The notes under the pieces: generated by a model
What the model was told of the DNA's origin: nothing
The model's input: only the letters and a program-made list of their open reading frames with translations
The model's database searches: none
Position numbers and translations under genes: made by a program
Assembly: GCA_963745775.1 (NCBI GenBank)
Contig: CAVUYY010000011.1
Location: 186,001-250,000 of the forward strand
Source: Gaiellasilicea sp963745775
GTDB taxonomy: Bacteria; Actinomycetota; Thermoleophilia; Gaiellales; Gaiellaceae
DNA: 64,000 bases
Reading direction: 5' to 3'
Shown here: one piece after another, positions 44,536 to 54,268 of the stretch
How the letters are laid out: each line of letters starts with the position of its first letter
Position numbering within the stretch: position 1 is the first letter of the stretch

Positions 44536-45698
44536 ATGGTCGATCTGAAGAAAGAGATCAAGCTCTCCGATCTCGTCCCGAGGCGCAAGCCGAAGGCCGG
44601 CGGCGGGCAGACGCTCGCGAGCTCCGGAGCCCGTTCCCGCAAATCCGGGAAGCGCGAGCTCGTCGGACTCAAGGTCGGCGCCTCGCAGGTCGCCGCGGCG
44701 AGGGTGATGAACAACGGCTCGGCCAATCTCGTCCAGCTGCGCGCGGACTCCGCTGGATCGCGGAGTCGTCGTCGGAGGCGAGCTACGCGATGTGCCGGCG
44801 CTGGCGCAGACACTCGACAGCTTCTTCGCGGAGCACAAGCTGCCGCGGCGTGGGGTTCGCCTTGGGCTTTCGACGAATCGGATCGGCGTTCGCGCCTTCG
44901 ACGTCGACGGGATCGCCGACGACCGGCAGCTCGCGAACGCGATCCGGTTCCGGGCTCACGAGGCCGTCTCGATTCCGATCGACGAAGCCGTGCTCGACTA
45001 CCACGTGGTCAGCGAAACGCTGGACGAGATGGGCGCCGTCTCGCGGCGGATCGTCCTGGCCGCGGCCTACCGCGAGTCGATCGACCGCTATCTCGAGGCC
45101 TGCAAGGCGGCCGGGATCGAGCTCTACGGGATCGACCTCGAGGCGTTCGCGCTGCTGCGCGCCGCAGGCACGGCTCCGGCCGTCTCCGATGAGGCGACCG
45201 CCGTCGTCGCGGTCTCGCTCGGGCACGACCGCTCGACACTCGCGATCTCGGACGGTGAGGTCTGCGAGTTCATGCGCGTCCTCGAATGGGGCGGCGGCAA
45301 GCTCGAGACGGCGATCGCCCTGAGTCTCGGCGTCACCTCCGACGAGGCGCTCGACCTGAAGCTCGATGCCTCGCTGGAGCCCGACGACACGTCTAGCCGA
45401 TCCAAGGGCATCGTCCGTGCGGGAAGCGATCGGACGCGAGCTCGAGAAGCTTGCTCGGGAGCTCGTGGCCTCGCTCCAGTTCTACCAGACCCAGCCGGGA
45501 TCTCTGGCGATCTCCGAGATCCTCGTCTCCGGCGGCACGAGTCGGCTGCCCGGCCTGCCGGAGGAGCTCGAACGGCTCACGCGCGTGCGCGTTCGGCGGC
45601 TGGATCCGCTCGGCCAGGTTCGCGCGGCGGACGACCTGGCTTCGAGAGACGATCTCGCCTCGCTGACCGTGGCGATCGGACTGGGGGTGGAAGCCTGA
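44536..45698 (+). pseudogene. pilM: Pilus assembly protein PilM with frame changes
   Basis: The reconstructed actin-like ATPase has an N-terminal basic extension, ELVGLKVGASQVAAARV (phosphate 1-like), VRLGLSTNRIGVRAFDVDGI, IDEAVLDYHVVSE, VVAVSLGHDRSTLAISDGE and LVSGGTSRLPGLPEELERL. Frame changes near 44750 and 45400 split it. PilM binds the cytoplasmic tail of PilN. Its stop TGA overlaps the pilN ATG. Confidence 0.8.
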
Positions 45699-46330
45699 TG
45701 CGTGCCGTCAACCTGCTGCCGGAGGAGGAACGGCCCGGGAATCGACTCGCCACGTTCGGACGCGGAGCCTCGGCTCGGCGGGTTCTGAGCGGGTCGGGAA
45801 TCGCGGCAGGCGTGCTCGCAATCGCTCATCGCCGGCCTCTTCATCCATCAGCGTGGCGTCGTCGACGATCGGCGGACGAGCCTGCACGACGTCGAGACCC
45901 GGCTGATCGCCGCACAGGCGCGGGCAGCCGCCGTCGAAGAAGCGCGTGCTGCAAGCCAGGCTCGCCTGGCGGCCTTCCGCACGGTCGTCTCGCAGCGGAT
46001 CGCCTGGGAGGACGTCCTGCGCGATCTCGGTCGGGTCCTGCCGGCGAATGTCGTCCTGCAGAACCTCCAGGCGACGTCGCCCACGCTCACGGCCGTCGGA
46101 GCGGGCACTACGGCGCGCCGCCACACCAGGTGGCGCACCGACCGGCTTCACGGTCTCCGGGCTCCGCCGACTCGCAGGTTCGCGTCGCGCAGGTGCTCGA
46201 CCGGCTGGCGCTGCTCCCCTGGCTGACCGACGTGACCCTGCAGTCCAGCACCCGAGGTGCCGGCACGAGCGTCTCGCGGGTGCAGTTCGCGATCGCGGCG
46301 TCAGTCAACCAAACGGGAGATCAGCCATGA
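45698..46330 (+). pseudogene. pilN: Pilus assembly protein PilN with frame changes
   Basis: It opens MRAVNLLPEEERPGNR, the PilN cytoplasmic motif that binds PilM. It continues as a membrane segment (LIAGLFIHQRGV), a coiled region (ETRLIAAQARAAAVEEARA) and a periplasmic-type fold (VLRDLGRVLPANVVLQNL; DRLALLPWLTDVTLQSS). Frame changes lie near 45825 and at two points around 46110-46170. The stop overlaps the pilO ATG. Confidence 0.78.
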
Positions 46331-46971
46331 TCGAGCGCCTCAACGGAAGAACGGTAATCGGGCTCGCCGCGGCCGGCCTTCTGCTCGTCCTCCTCGTGGG
46401 CTGGTTCGGCGTCGTCTCGCCGCAGCGCTCGAAGGCGGCCGAGCTCGAAACGAAGATCAGCGACGCGGAGCTCGAGCTCGCGACGACGCAGGCCCTGATC
46501 GACGGTCCGATCCTGCGCCAGAGCACGGCGCAGCTGACCACGCTCCGGAAGGCGATTCCGGACGAGCTGCAGATGTCCGAGATCATCCGCCAGCTCTCGC
46601 GTGCCTCCGCCCAGTCCGGGGTGAGGATCATCGGTTTGACCCCGTCCGCGGCCGTGGCCTCGGGTGGCGCGGAGGCGGTGCCGATCACAGTCGCGGTCGA
46701 AGGGCGCTACTTCGCGATCCGGCGGTTCCTCCAGATCCTGCGGAGCCGGGCCGGGCTCGAGGACGACAAGCTTCGTGCCTCCGGGCGGCTGTACGGCGTC
46801 GATTCGATCCAGTTCTCGGGTGGAGACACGACCACGGGCGGCAGCCTGATCCAGGCGACCCTGGCCGTGACGGCGTTCGTCTTCCGCGGTGCTGTTGCCA
46901 CACCCGGTTCGACGCCCCAAGGCACTCAGGGCGTTGCAGCCGAGCCGGCCTCGGAGGCGGCAGGCGGGTGA
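46327..46971 (+). CDS. pilO: Pilus assembly protein PilO
   Basis: The 214-residue protein is intact. It has one membrane segment (about 11-30), a coiled coil (SKAAELETKISDAELELATTQ) and a ferredoxin-like extracytoplasmic domain with IPDELQMSEIIRQLSRASAQSGV and EGRYFAIRRFLQILRSR, as in PilO. It pairs with PilN in the alignment complex. ATGA overlaps pilN at its start and GTGA the next gene at its end. Confidence 0.88.
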   Translation: MIERLNGRTVIGLAAAGLLLVLLVGWFGVVSPQRSKAAELETKISDAELELATTQALIDGPILRQSTAQLTTLRKAIPDELQMSEIIRQLSRASAQSGVRIIGLTPSAAVASGGAEAVPITVAVEGRYFAIRRFLQILRSRAGLEDDKLRASGRLYGVDSIQFSGGDTTTGGSLIQATLAVTAFVFRGAVATPGSTPQGTQGVAAEPASEAAGG

Positions 46972-47702
46972 GCGCGAAGTCACCCAGCACCAGGGCGCAG
47001 AAGCGGCTCGCCCAGGCGCGGGCCGCGAAGGAACGGCGGCAGAAGATCTTCATCTTCGTCGGCCTTGCCGTGTTCGCCCTCGTCCTCGTGATCCAGGGCC
47101 CCGGCATGCTCGACCTGCTGCGCGGACCGGACATCCCCGAGACTGCTCCGGCTCCCATCTCGACCGAGACGACGCACCCGAAGAAGCTCGACTCCAAGCG
47201 AAAGCTGAAGTCGCTCAACAACACGGCCGATCCGTTTGCCAGCCGAGCGCTGGCGGACAACGATCCTCGCCCGGTGAGCGTCTCGGCGCCGGCGGGGACG
47301 CACGACCCCTTCCAGCTCAGCTCGCGTGGCGGCTCGCCGAGCGACCTGGTCTCGACGCCCAAGACGGCGCCGGCGGCCGCGCCGTCGCCCCTCCCGAAGC
47401 AGATCGTGCTCGGAACGCCGACCCCAGGAGCCGTTGGACGGCACGGCTGGATCGTGGTCATCGCCTCGATTCAGACGAGGGTCGGACGCGCGTACGCCGA
47501 GCGCTTCGCGACCCGAGCTCGCCGCAACGGCCTCGGCGCCGTCTCGGTGCTGAACTCCTCGACCCGGAAGCCGCTCCGCGCGGGCTACTTCGTCGTCTAC
47601 ACCGGGCCCTTCGCGACGCTGGCGGCAGTGCAGCGCTCCGCCGCGCATGTTCATGCCTTCGGCTTCAGGACAGCGTATGTACGCGAGATTCTCCGGTACT
47701 AG
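46968..47702 (+). CDS. SPOR-like membrane protein of the pilus operon
   Basis: The 244-residue protein has a basic N-terminus, one membrane segment (about 28-45), a disordered Pro/Ser/Ala-rich linker (about 60-145), and a C-terminal SPOR-like domain: WIVVIASIQTRVGRAYAERFATRARRNGLGAVSVLNS and YFVVYTGPFATLAAVQRSA. SPOR domains bind denuded septal peptidoglycan, so it may anchor the pilus machine to the wall, in the place usually taken by PilP. The frame is intact. Confidence 0.8.
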   Translation: MSAKSPSTRAQKRLAQARAAKERRQKIFIFVGLAVFALVLVIQGPGMLDLLRGPDIPETAPAPISTETTHPKKLDSKRKLKSLNNTADPFASRALADNDPRPVSVSAPAGTHDPFQLSSRGGSPSDLVSTPKTAPAAAPSPLPKQIVLGTPTPGAVGRHGWIVVIASIQTRVGRAYAERFATRARRNGLGAVSVLNSSTRKPLRAGYFVVYTGPFATLAAVQRSAAHVHAFGFRTAYVREILRY

Positions 47703-47715
47703 GGTTGACGGCGGA

Positions 47716-48165
47716 ATGGCTGCTCGCGCGCGTGCTGAAGAAGGAATCGGCCTCGTCGAGCTGCTCATCGCGCTGACGATCATGACCGTGGGCATCTTCG
47801 CGCTCGTGGCCGGCTTCAGCTCCGGAATCGAGACAAATCGCCGGGCGAGCAAGGCTTCGACCGCGGGCACCCTCGCCGATCAACAGATGGAGACATTCAG
47901 GAGCGGCTCGTATGCGTCGATCGCGGCCTCGGGCTCCACGAAACCCGGCGCCGACAGCCGCACCTACTGGGTCGAGTCCTTCGTCACCACCGCCCGGGTC
48001 TGCGGCGACGGCAGCCTCGATTCGGCAAGTCCTCCGTGCGTGGCGAACGGCGGTGCCATCGGCCGGGAGGTCAAGACCGTGACGATCAAGGTGCACGACG
48101 GCACGACGAGTGCGGCGCGCGTGCTCATCAGCGAGACCTCGACTTTCGATCGATCCATCGGCTGA
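47716..48165 (+). CDS. PilV-like minor prepilin
   Basis: The 149-residue prepilin has a short leader ending AEEG, then IGLVELLIALTIMTVGIFALV with the Glu5 equivalent, and a C-terminal domain with a possible disulphide (VCGDG and PPCVANGG). The ATG at 47716 is preferred because it puts the cleavage site at residue 10. Intact, unlike pilA. Confidence 0.82.
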   Translation: MAARARAEEGIGLVELLIALTIMTVGIFALVAGFSSGIETNRRASKASTAGTLADQQMETFRSGSYASIAASGSTKPGADSRTYWVESFVTTARVCGDGSLDSASPPCVANGGAIGREVKTVTIKVHDGTTSAARVLISETSTFDRSIG

Positions 48166-48191
48166 TCAAGCCCCTGCGATAAGGAACAGAC

Positions 48192-49404
48192 ATGGCTGCC
48201 TTCACCTATGACGCGATCAATGCCCAGGGCCTCGAGAGCTCTGGGGTCATCCACGCACCGGATTCGGTGGCTGCGAGCGAGCAGCTTCAGGCTCGGGGCC
48301 TGCTGGCGAGGTCGCTCTCCGAGCGCTCCGCGAGCGGAGAAGGCGGCGCGCGCACCACCTTCAAGCGGGTCAAGCCGAAGTCGCTCCAGATCTTCGCGCG
48401 CCAGCTGGCGACGATGATCGAGGCGGGCGTCAGCATCGTCGCGGCGCTCGTGACCCTCGAAGAGCAGACGGACGACAAGTACCTGCGGGAGATCGTCGCG
48501 CGAGGTTCGCTCGGACGTCGAGGCCGGAATGGTGCTCTCGCGCGCCCTTGCGCGTCACCCGAAGGTCTTCAACCGGCTCTTCGTCGCGATGGTCGAGGCG
48601 GGTGAGTCGTCGGGCACGCTCGACACGGTGCTCGACCGGGTCGCGACGCAGATCGAGAAGGAGACCCAGATCAAGCGTCGCGTCAGGGGCGCCATGATCT
48701 ATCCGGCGGTCGTCCTCAGCTTCGCGACGCTCGTCCTGATCTTCATGCTCCTCTTCATCGTCCCGGTCTTCGTGAAGGTGTTCTCGGAGCTGGGCGGCGA
48801 GCTTCCGCTCCCGACGAAGATCGTGATGGGCGCCTCCGACCTCCTCCGCGCCTACTGGTACATCATCTTCCCGGCGCTCATCTTGCTCGCGTTCGGCCTG
48901 CGCAAGCTCAAGCGGACCGAGAAGGGCCGCCAGAACTGGGATCGCTTCAAGCTGAAGATCCCGATGAAGATCGGCGACGTCGTCCAGAAGGTCGCGCTGG
49001 CCCGGTTCTCGCGCACGCTCTCGACGCTCGTCTCCGCCGGCGTCGACATCATCCAGGCCCTCGAGATCACCGGCTCGACCGCCGGCAACTGGGTGATCGA
49101 GCGCTCGCTCGTGGACGTCCGGACTCGCGTGCACGAGGGTGCGCGGATCAGTGCGCCTCTCGCGGAGGATCCGATCTTCCCGCCCATGGTCGCCTCGATG
49201 GTCAAGATCGGCGAGGAGACCGGAGAGCTCGACAACATGCTCGGCAAGATCGCCGACTTCTACGAGGACGAGGTCGACGCGAGCATCCAGGCGCTGACCT
49301 CGATCATCGAGCCGATCCTGATGATCGGCGTCGGGATCATGGTCGGCACGATCGTGATCTCCATGTACCTGCCGATGTTCAAGCTGCTGACGCTGATCGA
49401 GTAG
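48192..49404 (+). pseudogene. pilC: Inner-membrane platform PilC with one frame change
   Basis: The first frame (MAAFTYDAINAQG to DKYLREIVA) and the second (EVRSDVEAGMVLSRALARHP to a TAG at 49404) make a complete PilC/GspF of about 400 residues with the two T2SF domains. Landmarks are ARQLATMIEAGV, MVEAGESSGTLDTVLDRVA, LARFSRTLSTLVSAGVDIIQAL and VKIGEETGELDNMLGKIAD. One extra base near 48500 (GCGCGAGG in place of GCGGAGG) breaks it. Confidence 0.85.
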
Positions 49405-49547
49405 ACGACGGCACGCGCCGGCGTAGCGCCGGCGCACCGCGCGACGGCGGTCGCCGACGCGGGCGAGCCGTGGCGCGCTGACGATGCGCGGCCGACGGCC
49501 GCTGCGCTGACAGCGTCTGGAAGCGGGTCGCCGACTCGCGGCTTCGC

Positions 49548-50115
49548 TCAGCCGAAGAGCATCGGGCACGAGGAAGCCGAGGCCCACGGCCACGAGGCCG
49601 AGCCCGGCGTAGCCCCCGATGCTCCGGAAGCGGCGCTCGCCGTCCTCGTCGATCCTCGCCCAGCGCCAGAGCGCCGGCAGTCGGAAGCGGAGCAGGATGA
49701 GCGCGGCCGCACCCGCACATGCGAGCAACGCGGGAAGGATCCAGTCGGGGGTCGCCGTTTCCTCTGCTCGAGCACTCGTCTGGGCGGGAGCGCGCGCCAC
49801 GGTCGGCGTCGGCTTGGCAGCGGGTACTGCGGGCTTGGGGGCCGGCTTCTTCGCGGCCTTCGGCTTCTTCGCCAAGGGCACGGGTTGTGGCGCGAGGAGC
49901 TTGACCCCTGCTGGGTGCTTCTGCGCCCACTCCTTGTAGGTGACGCCGCGGATCCGAAGCCACGCCTGCAGCTCGAGCGGGTTCGTGAAGAGCCCGTCAC
50001 CCCAGACGAGCGCTCCGGACTCGCCCGGTGCCGCCGGATTCGACTCGATCTTGGTCGGCACGAAGGCATAGAGGGCCGTGCCGACGAGGATCGCGCCGGT
50101 GATCGCCCACGGCAA
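49548..50115 (-). CDS. Membrane protein with Pro/Ala/Lys-rich linker; 3' end uncertain
   Basis: From a TTG at 50115 the frame encodes a membrane segment (WAITGAILVGTALYAFVP), a domain with LELQAWLRIRGVTYKEWAQKHP, a Lys/Pro/Ala-rich linker, and two more membrane segments (near 120-140 and 160-185), ending near FLVPDAL. The frame then stays open far into the antisense of pilC, which is implausible, so the natural stop was probably lost by a shift near 49560; a neighbouring frame stops at 49548. Upstream in frame there is a TGA and no ATG. Confidence 0.5.
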
Positions 50116-50235
50116 CAGGACGGTCCACGGCAGGCGACCGCGTCCGGGCGGGAGCTTGTGCTCGTTGCGAATGCGTGGACAGAGTTGGTCGAATCATGGC
50201 ATGCCCGTATCTAGATTTCAAGTGAGAATCGTGCG

Positions 50236-51981
50236 TCAGCCGCCGAGCTTCTGTAACGTCGGCGGTAGATCGTCGCTCACGAGCTCGGCGAGCGCGCGGA
50301 CGCAGTCCGCGTCGAACTGGCTCCCGGCGCATTCGAGCAGCTCGGCGAGAGCGTGCTCGATCGAGACGTTTGTGCGGTACGGGCGCGAGCCCGTCATCAC
50401 CTCGAAGGCGTCCGCGACCGCGATGATCCGCGACTCCAGCGGGATGTCCGATCCTCTGAGCCGGTCGGGATATCCCGTTCCGTCGACGTGCTCGTGGTGG
50501 TGGTAGATCCACGTCGACTCTTCGACGAGCCCGGCCGCGGCGAGGATGTCGCGCCCGACGACGATGTGATGCCTCATCTCGTCCTCTTCGCTCGTCTCGA
50601 GCGGAGTGCGCTTGTGCAGGATCGCGTCGGGGACGCCGATCTTGCCGACGTCGTGGAGAAGCGCTGCGAGCCGCAGCCGCTCGAGGCGAGCGCCGTGGAT
50701 TCCCTGCCGCATCCCGATCCCCGTGGCGAGCTCGGCCACGGTCTCCGAGTGCTTGATCGTGCCGGGATCGCGCGCATCGACCGTGCGGGCGAGCGCGGCG
50801 GCGAGTGTCTTCTGAGCCGGCGAGAGCTCGCCCGTGCGTGGTGTTGCGCCCGCGGGCTCCATTCCCGGCCGGAAGGGGACGACGCCGAGCGGCGACCGCT
50901 TTGCCTCGTAGAGCGCGAGATCCGCCTGGCGGACGAGTGCCTGGCGATGCTCGGTTCCTGTCGTCTCGGTGACGCCGATGCTGAGCGCGCGCGAACCCGA
51001 ACGCGCCTTGGTCGACTCGAGGATTCTGCGCGCGATATTGATCGCGTGCCAGTTGCGACTGTTCGGAAGCAGGACCATGAACTCGTCTCCGCCGGTTCGA
51101 TAGACGCTGCCTGCCGAGCCGACCACCGTCCTCATCGCCTCCGCCAGACGGACGATGTAGGCGTCGCCGGCCTGATGACCCTGGGAGTCGTTCACGGCCT
51201 TCAGCCCGTCGAGATCGATCGCCATCAGGCTGAAGTGCGATCCCGAGTTGTTTCTCTGTGCGATCTCGGCTGCGAGATCGTCGTGAAACGCGCGGTGGTT
51301 GCCGAGTCGCGTCAGGCTGTCCGTGCGGGCCTCGTTCGAGAGGCGGGCGAGCTCGTGTGCGCTGCGGCGACGCTCGGTCGGCGGTCGTCGCGTCATCAGC
51401 TCGATCGCGCGCTTCGCCAGCGTGGCCACGCCGAAGAGCGCCGCGAGCGCCACGGCGAAGAAGGCGACGTAGTCGCGCGAGGTTCGGGGCCACAATGCGA
51501 CAGCCGACGCCCCGCTCGACGCAGCGAGCCGCTCGAGAGACTCCTCGGTCTGATCCAGGAGCTGGATCGCTCGTCGGTAGTCCCTGCCGGCGAGGGGATC
51601 CTCGTCCGCGCGGGCCAGGCCGCGCAGAGCCGCCCGGGCTGCGACCTCGTGACTCGAGGCGAGCTCGGTCAGCTGGCGCTTCTTCTCTGCCGGCGCCCGC
51701 TCGGTGGCGGCGCGGAGTGCCTGGGCGGCCGCCGCCGCGGCGATCGAGTACTCGAAGCCCGTCGCGCCGTCGCTCCGACCGGCCCGCCAGAGATCTTCGA
51801 GGACGCTGATCTCGGTCGCCAGCCGCCGCTCGGCCGCGAGGTAGCGGTCGCGCCGCTCGGTGGCCGCCGCCTGCGCGTTCCAGGCGACGAGAGCCTCGAC
51901 CACCCCGATCGCGGCAGCGAGCGCGACGGCAGCGATCGCCACCGAGACGAGCACCTTGACGCCCCGCCGCGAGCCGCTCAT
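50236..51981 (-). CDS. GGDEF-HD-GYP cyclic-di-GMP enzyme
   Basis: The 581-residue protein has a membrane segment (about 9-30), a predicted extracytoplasmic helical sensor, a second membrane segment (about 175-195), a GGDEF domain (DSLTRLGNHRAFHDDL; active site TGGDEFMVLL, intact) and an HD-GYP domain (LHDVGKIGVPDAILHK; HHHEHVDGTGYPDRL). It can in principle both make and degrade cyclic di-GMP in response to an external signal. It lies just beyond pilC, between pilus genes and two MshEN proteins. Confidence 0.92.
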   Translation of the reverse strand: MSGSRRGVKVLVSVAIAAVALAAAIGVVEALVAWNAQAAATERRDRYLAAERRLATEISVLEDLWRAGRSDGATGFEYSIAAAAAAQALRAATERAPAEKKRQLTELASSHEVAARAALRGLARADEDPLAGRDYRRAIQLLDQTEESLERLAASSGASAVALWPRTSRDYVAFFAVALAALFGVATLAKRAIELMTRRPPTERRRSAHELARLSNEARTDSLTRLGNHRAFHDDLAAEIAQRNNSGSHFSLMAIDLDGLKAVNDSQGHQAGDAYIVRLAEAMRTVVGSAGSVYRTGGDEFMVLLPNSRNWHAINIARRILESTKARSGSRALSIGVTETTGTEHRQALVRQADLALYEAKRSPLGVVPFRPGMEPAGATPRTGELSPAQKTLAAALARTVDARDPGTIKHSETVAELATGIGMRQGIHGARLERLRLAALLHDVGKIGVPDAILHKRTPLETSEEDEMRHHIVVGRDILAAAGLVEESTWIYHHHEHVDGTGYPDRLRGSDIPLESRIIAVADAFEVMTGSRPYRTNVSIEHALAELLECAGSQFDADCVRALAELVSDDLPPTLQKLGG

Positions 51982-52134
51982 GGGCGCGAGGATGCTCGGA
52001 CGCGTTCGAGCTGACGGCGAGGAATGGCCACGCTCGGATCGTCGCCGCGAGCCGTGCTTGACTCATCGCCCGTAAGGTGGTTCAGCGGCCCGCTTCACCG
52101 GTCCGGCGTCCGCGGGAGCGTCTGCGAAGTCTGG

Positions 52135-53202
52135 TTAACGTCGCTTTCGATGCCTTTTACGCGATCCGGTGGGGAAGCGTGAAGTGTCCGGTGCTGCACT
52201 GGAGTGCTGCAGTTGCTCGGCCGCCGCGGCGACATCATTGGCGATCCCGGCGAGCCTGCGCGCGAGCTCGCCGACTCTCAGCTGCAACGCCATCGTCTCG
52301 CCTGCCGCCGTCTCGAGGGCTTCCACCACGCTGCCGAGGTCACGCTCGGAGGACTCGGAGGACGGCAGCTGGAGCTCGACCCGCGAGAACGCAGCGGGCG
52401 GCTCGTACCCGACGGACCTCGCGGCCGCCGCCGGATCGAGGGTCACGGGCGAAGCCGGTCGGAAGGGCTCCGGAACGGCCAGGGGCTCCGAGACGGTAGA
52501 GGGTGGGTCGACCGTCGCCGAGGTCTCCGGCCGCTCGAAGGGGGCCAGCTCGAAAACGGGCGGCTCGGCCGCGGGCGTGTCGAAGGCAGGTGGCCGCGGC
52601 TGGTTGGCCACGGCTTCGCCGGCGTTCGCGGCTTCCTGCACCTCCGGGGGTTGCGCCTCGGCGTCGTGGGCACTACCGCCCGAGAGCAGCTCGCTCCGGA
52701 GACCGGCATCCAGCGCCGTCTTCGGGATCACGACGACGACCGTGTCGTCGCCGATCACCGCGCGAAGCGCTGCCAGCCGTTCCTCCGTAGGCTCGGCCAC
52801 GGCGACGACCACGCGTCCGTCCTTGACGCGAGTCGGTAAGGCCCCGAGGCTCTGAGCCTGCTCACGCGAGAGCCGCGAGAGGGCCTCCACGTCGAAGAAG
52901 ATCGACGCGCGCTCGACGTATCCGAGCGCCCACTGCTCGGCCAAGAGCTTCGCGACCACGTCTTCGGTGACCCAGCCCCTGAGCACGACGACCTCGCCGA
53001 GCCGCCTGCCCGTCGTCTTGCCTTCCCGGAGCCCCTCGGCGAGCTGCTCTTCTGTGATGTGGCCGGCGCCGGTGAGCAGGCTTCCGAGCGGTCGCCGCGC
53101 CGAGCCGGTGTCCGGCACTATCGCGTCGGCTTCCGAGATCTCGTCCTCCGCCTCGTCGAGCGGGCCGGGCTCCCGATCGTAGTCGCTGATCGCTTCGGCC
53201 AT
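52135..53202 (-). CDS. Stand-alone MshEN-type (GspE N-terminal) protein with C-terminal coil
   Basis: The 355-residue protein has an MshEN/GspE-N domain (about 38-165): LGSLLTGAGHITEEQLAEGL then RLGEVVVLRGWVTEDVVAKLLAEQW and VVVAVAEPTEERLAALRAVIGD. A Pro-rich linker follows, then a short coiled coil (VVEALETAAGETMALQLRVGELARRL) and a very basic end. MshEN domains bind cyclic di-GMP through paired RLGxx(L/V) motifs. No ATPase core follows. It is divergent from a paralogue 113 bp away. Confidence 0.82.
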   Translation of the reverse strand: MAEAISDYDREPGPLDEAEDEISEADAIVPDTGSARRPLGSLLTGAGHITEEQLAEGLREGKTTGRRLGEVVVLRGWVTEDVVAKLLAEQWALGYVERASIFFDVEALSRLSREQAQSLGALPTRVKDGRVVVAVAEPTEERLAALRAVIGDDTVVVVIPKTALDAGLRSELLSGGSAHDAEAQPPEVQEAANAGEAVANQPRPPAFDTPAAEPPVFELAPFERPETSATVDPPSTVSEPLAVPEPFRPASPVTLDPAAAARSVGYEPPAAFSRVELQLPSSESSERDLGSVVEALETAAGETMALQLRVGELARRLAGIANDVAAAAEQLQHSSAAPDTSRFPTGSRKRHRKRR

Positions 53203-53314
53203 TCCTCGCTCATTGTCGGCGTTGAGGGCGCTTTTCTTGAGCCGGGCGATGAAGCGCCGAGAGCGATCTCGAACCGATGCTCAAGTTGCGACTCCCGATT
53301 GCCGACATTGAATC

Positions 53315-54241
53315 GTGATGACGCATGCGGCGTTGGACTACAGCGAGAACGGCGGCCAGGAGGTCGCGTCGGTTCCTGCGCGCCAAGCGCTCGGGACGAT
53401 GCTGATCGAGCGGAACTTCCTCACGGAAGCGCAGCTCGCAGAGGCTCTCGAAGAGGGCGCGGCCAACGGCGAACGTCTCGGCGAGGTCGTGGTCCGGCGC
53501 GGTTGGGTCGGGGAGGACGACCTGGCCAAGGTCCTCGCCGAGCAGTGGCAGCTCGGGTACCTCGACCGGACCTCGATCTGGTTCGACGGGCAGGCCCTGG
53601 CTCGGATCACGCGCGAGGATGCACAGCGGCTCGAGGCGCTTCCGACGAGCGTGCAGGAGGGCCGGGTCGTGATCGCGCTCGCCGAGCCCACCGAGCAGAG
53701 GCTGGGCGCATTGAACGAGATCCTGGGCGACGACGCGGTCTTCGTGGTCGTCGCCAAGTCGGCGCTCGACGCAGGGCTCAAGAGCGACCTGCTCACAAAG
53801 AGCGCAAGCATTTCCATCCATTCGGAGGAGGAGAAGGCTGTGTCCGCAGAACCGAGGAGCTGGGTCACGAACGACGAGCCCGACGCGGTTTTCGCCGCGG
53901 TGGAGAACGACGATGCCGAGAACGACGCAACGGACTTTGACCCGGCTGACCCGTACTCGGAGCCCGATCTCCTGTCCACGATCGCGGCTGTCGAGGCGGC
54001 GCTGGACGACGCGGCCACGCTGCAGACGCGCGCCGGCGAGCTGACGGGCCGCCTGGCCGAAATGAAGGACGACCTCGTGTCGGCTTCGGCCCGATTGTCG
54101 GCGAGCGCGAGCGCCCGGGCCGAGGATCAGGAGGAGATCGCACGGCTGCAGCAGCAGCTCACCCAGCGGACCGAGGTCGGCGAGAGCCTCAAGTCGCAAC
54201 TCGCGAGCCTGTCCGAGACGCTGGAGAGTTTCAGCTCGTAA
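53315..54241 (+). CDS. Stand-alone MshEN-type protein with long C-terminal coiled coil (paralogue)
   Basis: The 308-residue protein mirrors its divergent neighbour: LGTMLIERNFLTEAQLAEAL, RLGEVVVRRGWVGEDDLAKVLAEQW, VIALAEPTEQRLGALNEILGDD, an acidic linker, then a long coiled coil (about 210-308). Similar spacing shows the pair arose by duplication. The GTG at 53315 or ATG at 53318 is the start. A cyclic-di-GMP-responsive adaptor for pili is plausible but unproven. Confidence 0.82.
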   Translation: MMTHAALDYSENGGQEVASVPARQALGTMLIERNFLTEAQLAEALEEGAANGERLGEVVVRRGWVGEDDLAKVLAEQWQLGYLDRTSIWFDGQALARITREDAQRLEALPTSVQEGRVVIALAEPTEQRLGALNEILGDDAVFVVVAKSALDAGLKSDLLTKSASISIHSEEEKAVSAEPRSWVTNDEPDAVFAAVENDDAENDATDFDPADPYSEPDLLSTIAAVEAALDDAATLQTRAGELTGRLAEMKDDLVSASARLSASASARAEDQEEIARLQQQLTQRTEVGESLKSQLASLSETLESFSS

Positions 54242-54268
54242 CCAGCGGTCGTCGCGGAGAACGATCCG

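Noticed and set aside
35852..49404. Programmed frameshifting as the reason for the pilus-gene breaks
   Set aside because: There are too many events, at different contexts, without slippery heptamers or conserved stimulators, so error or decay is more likely.
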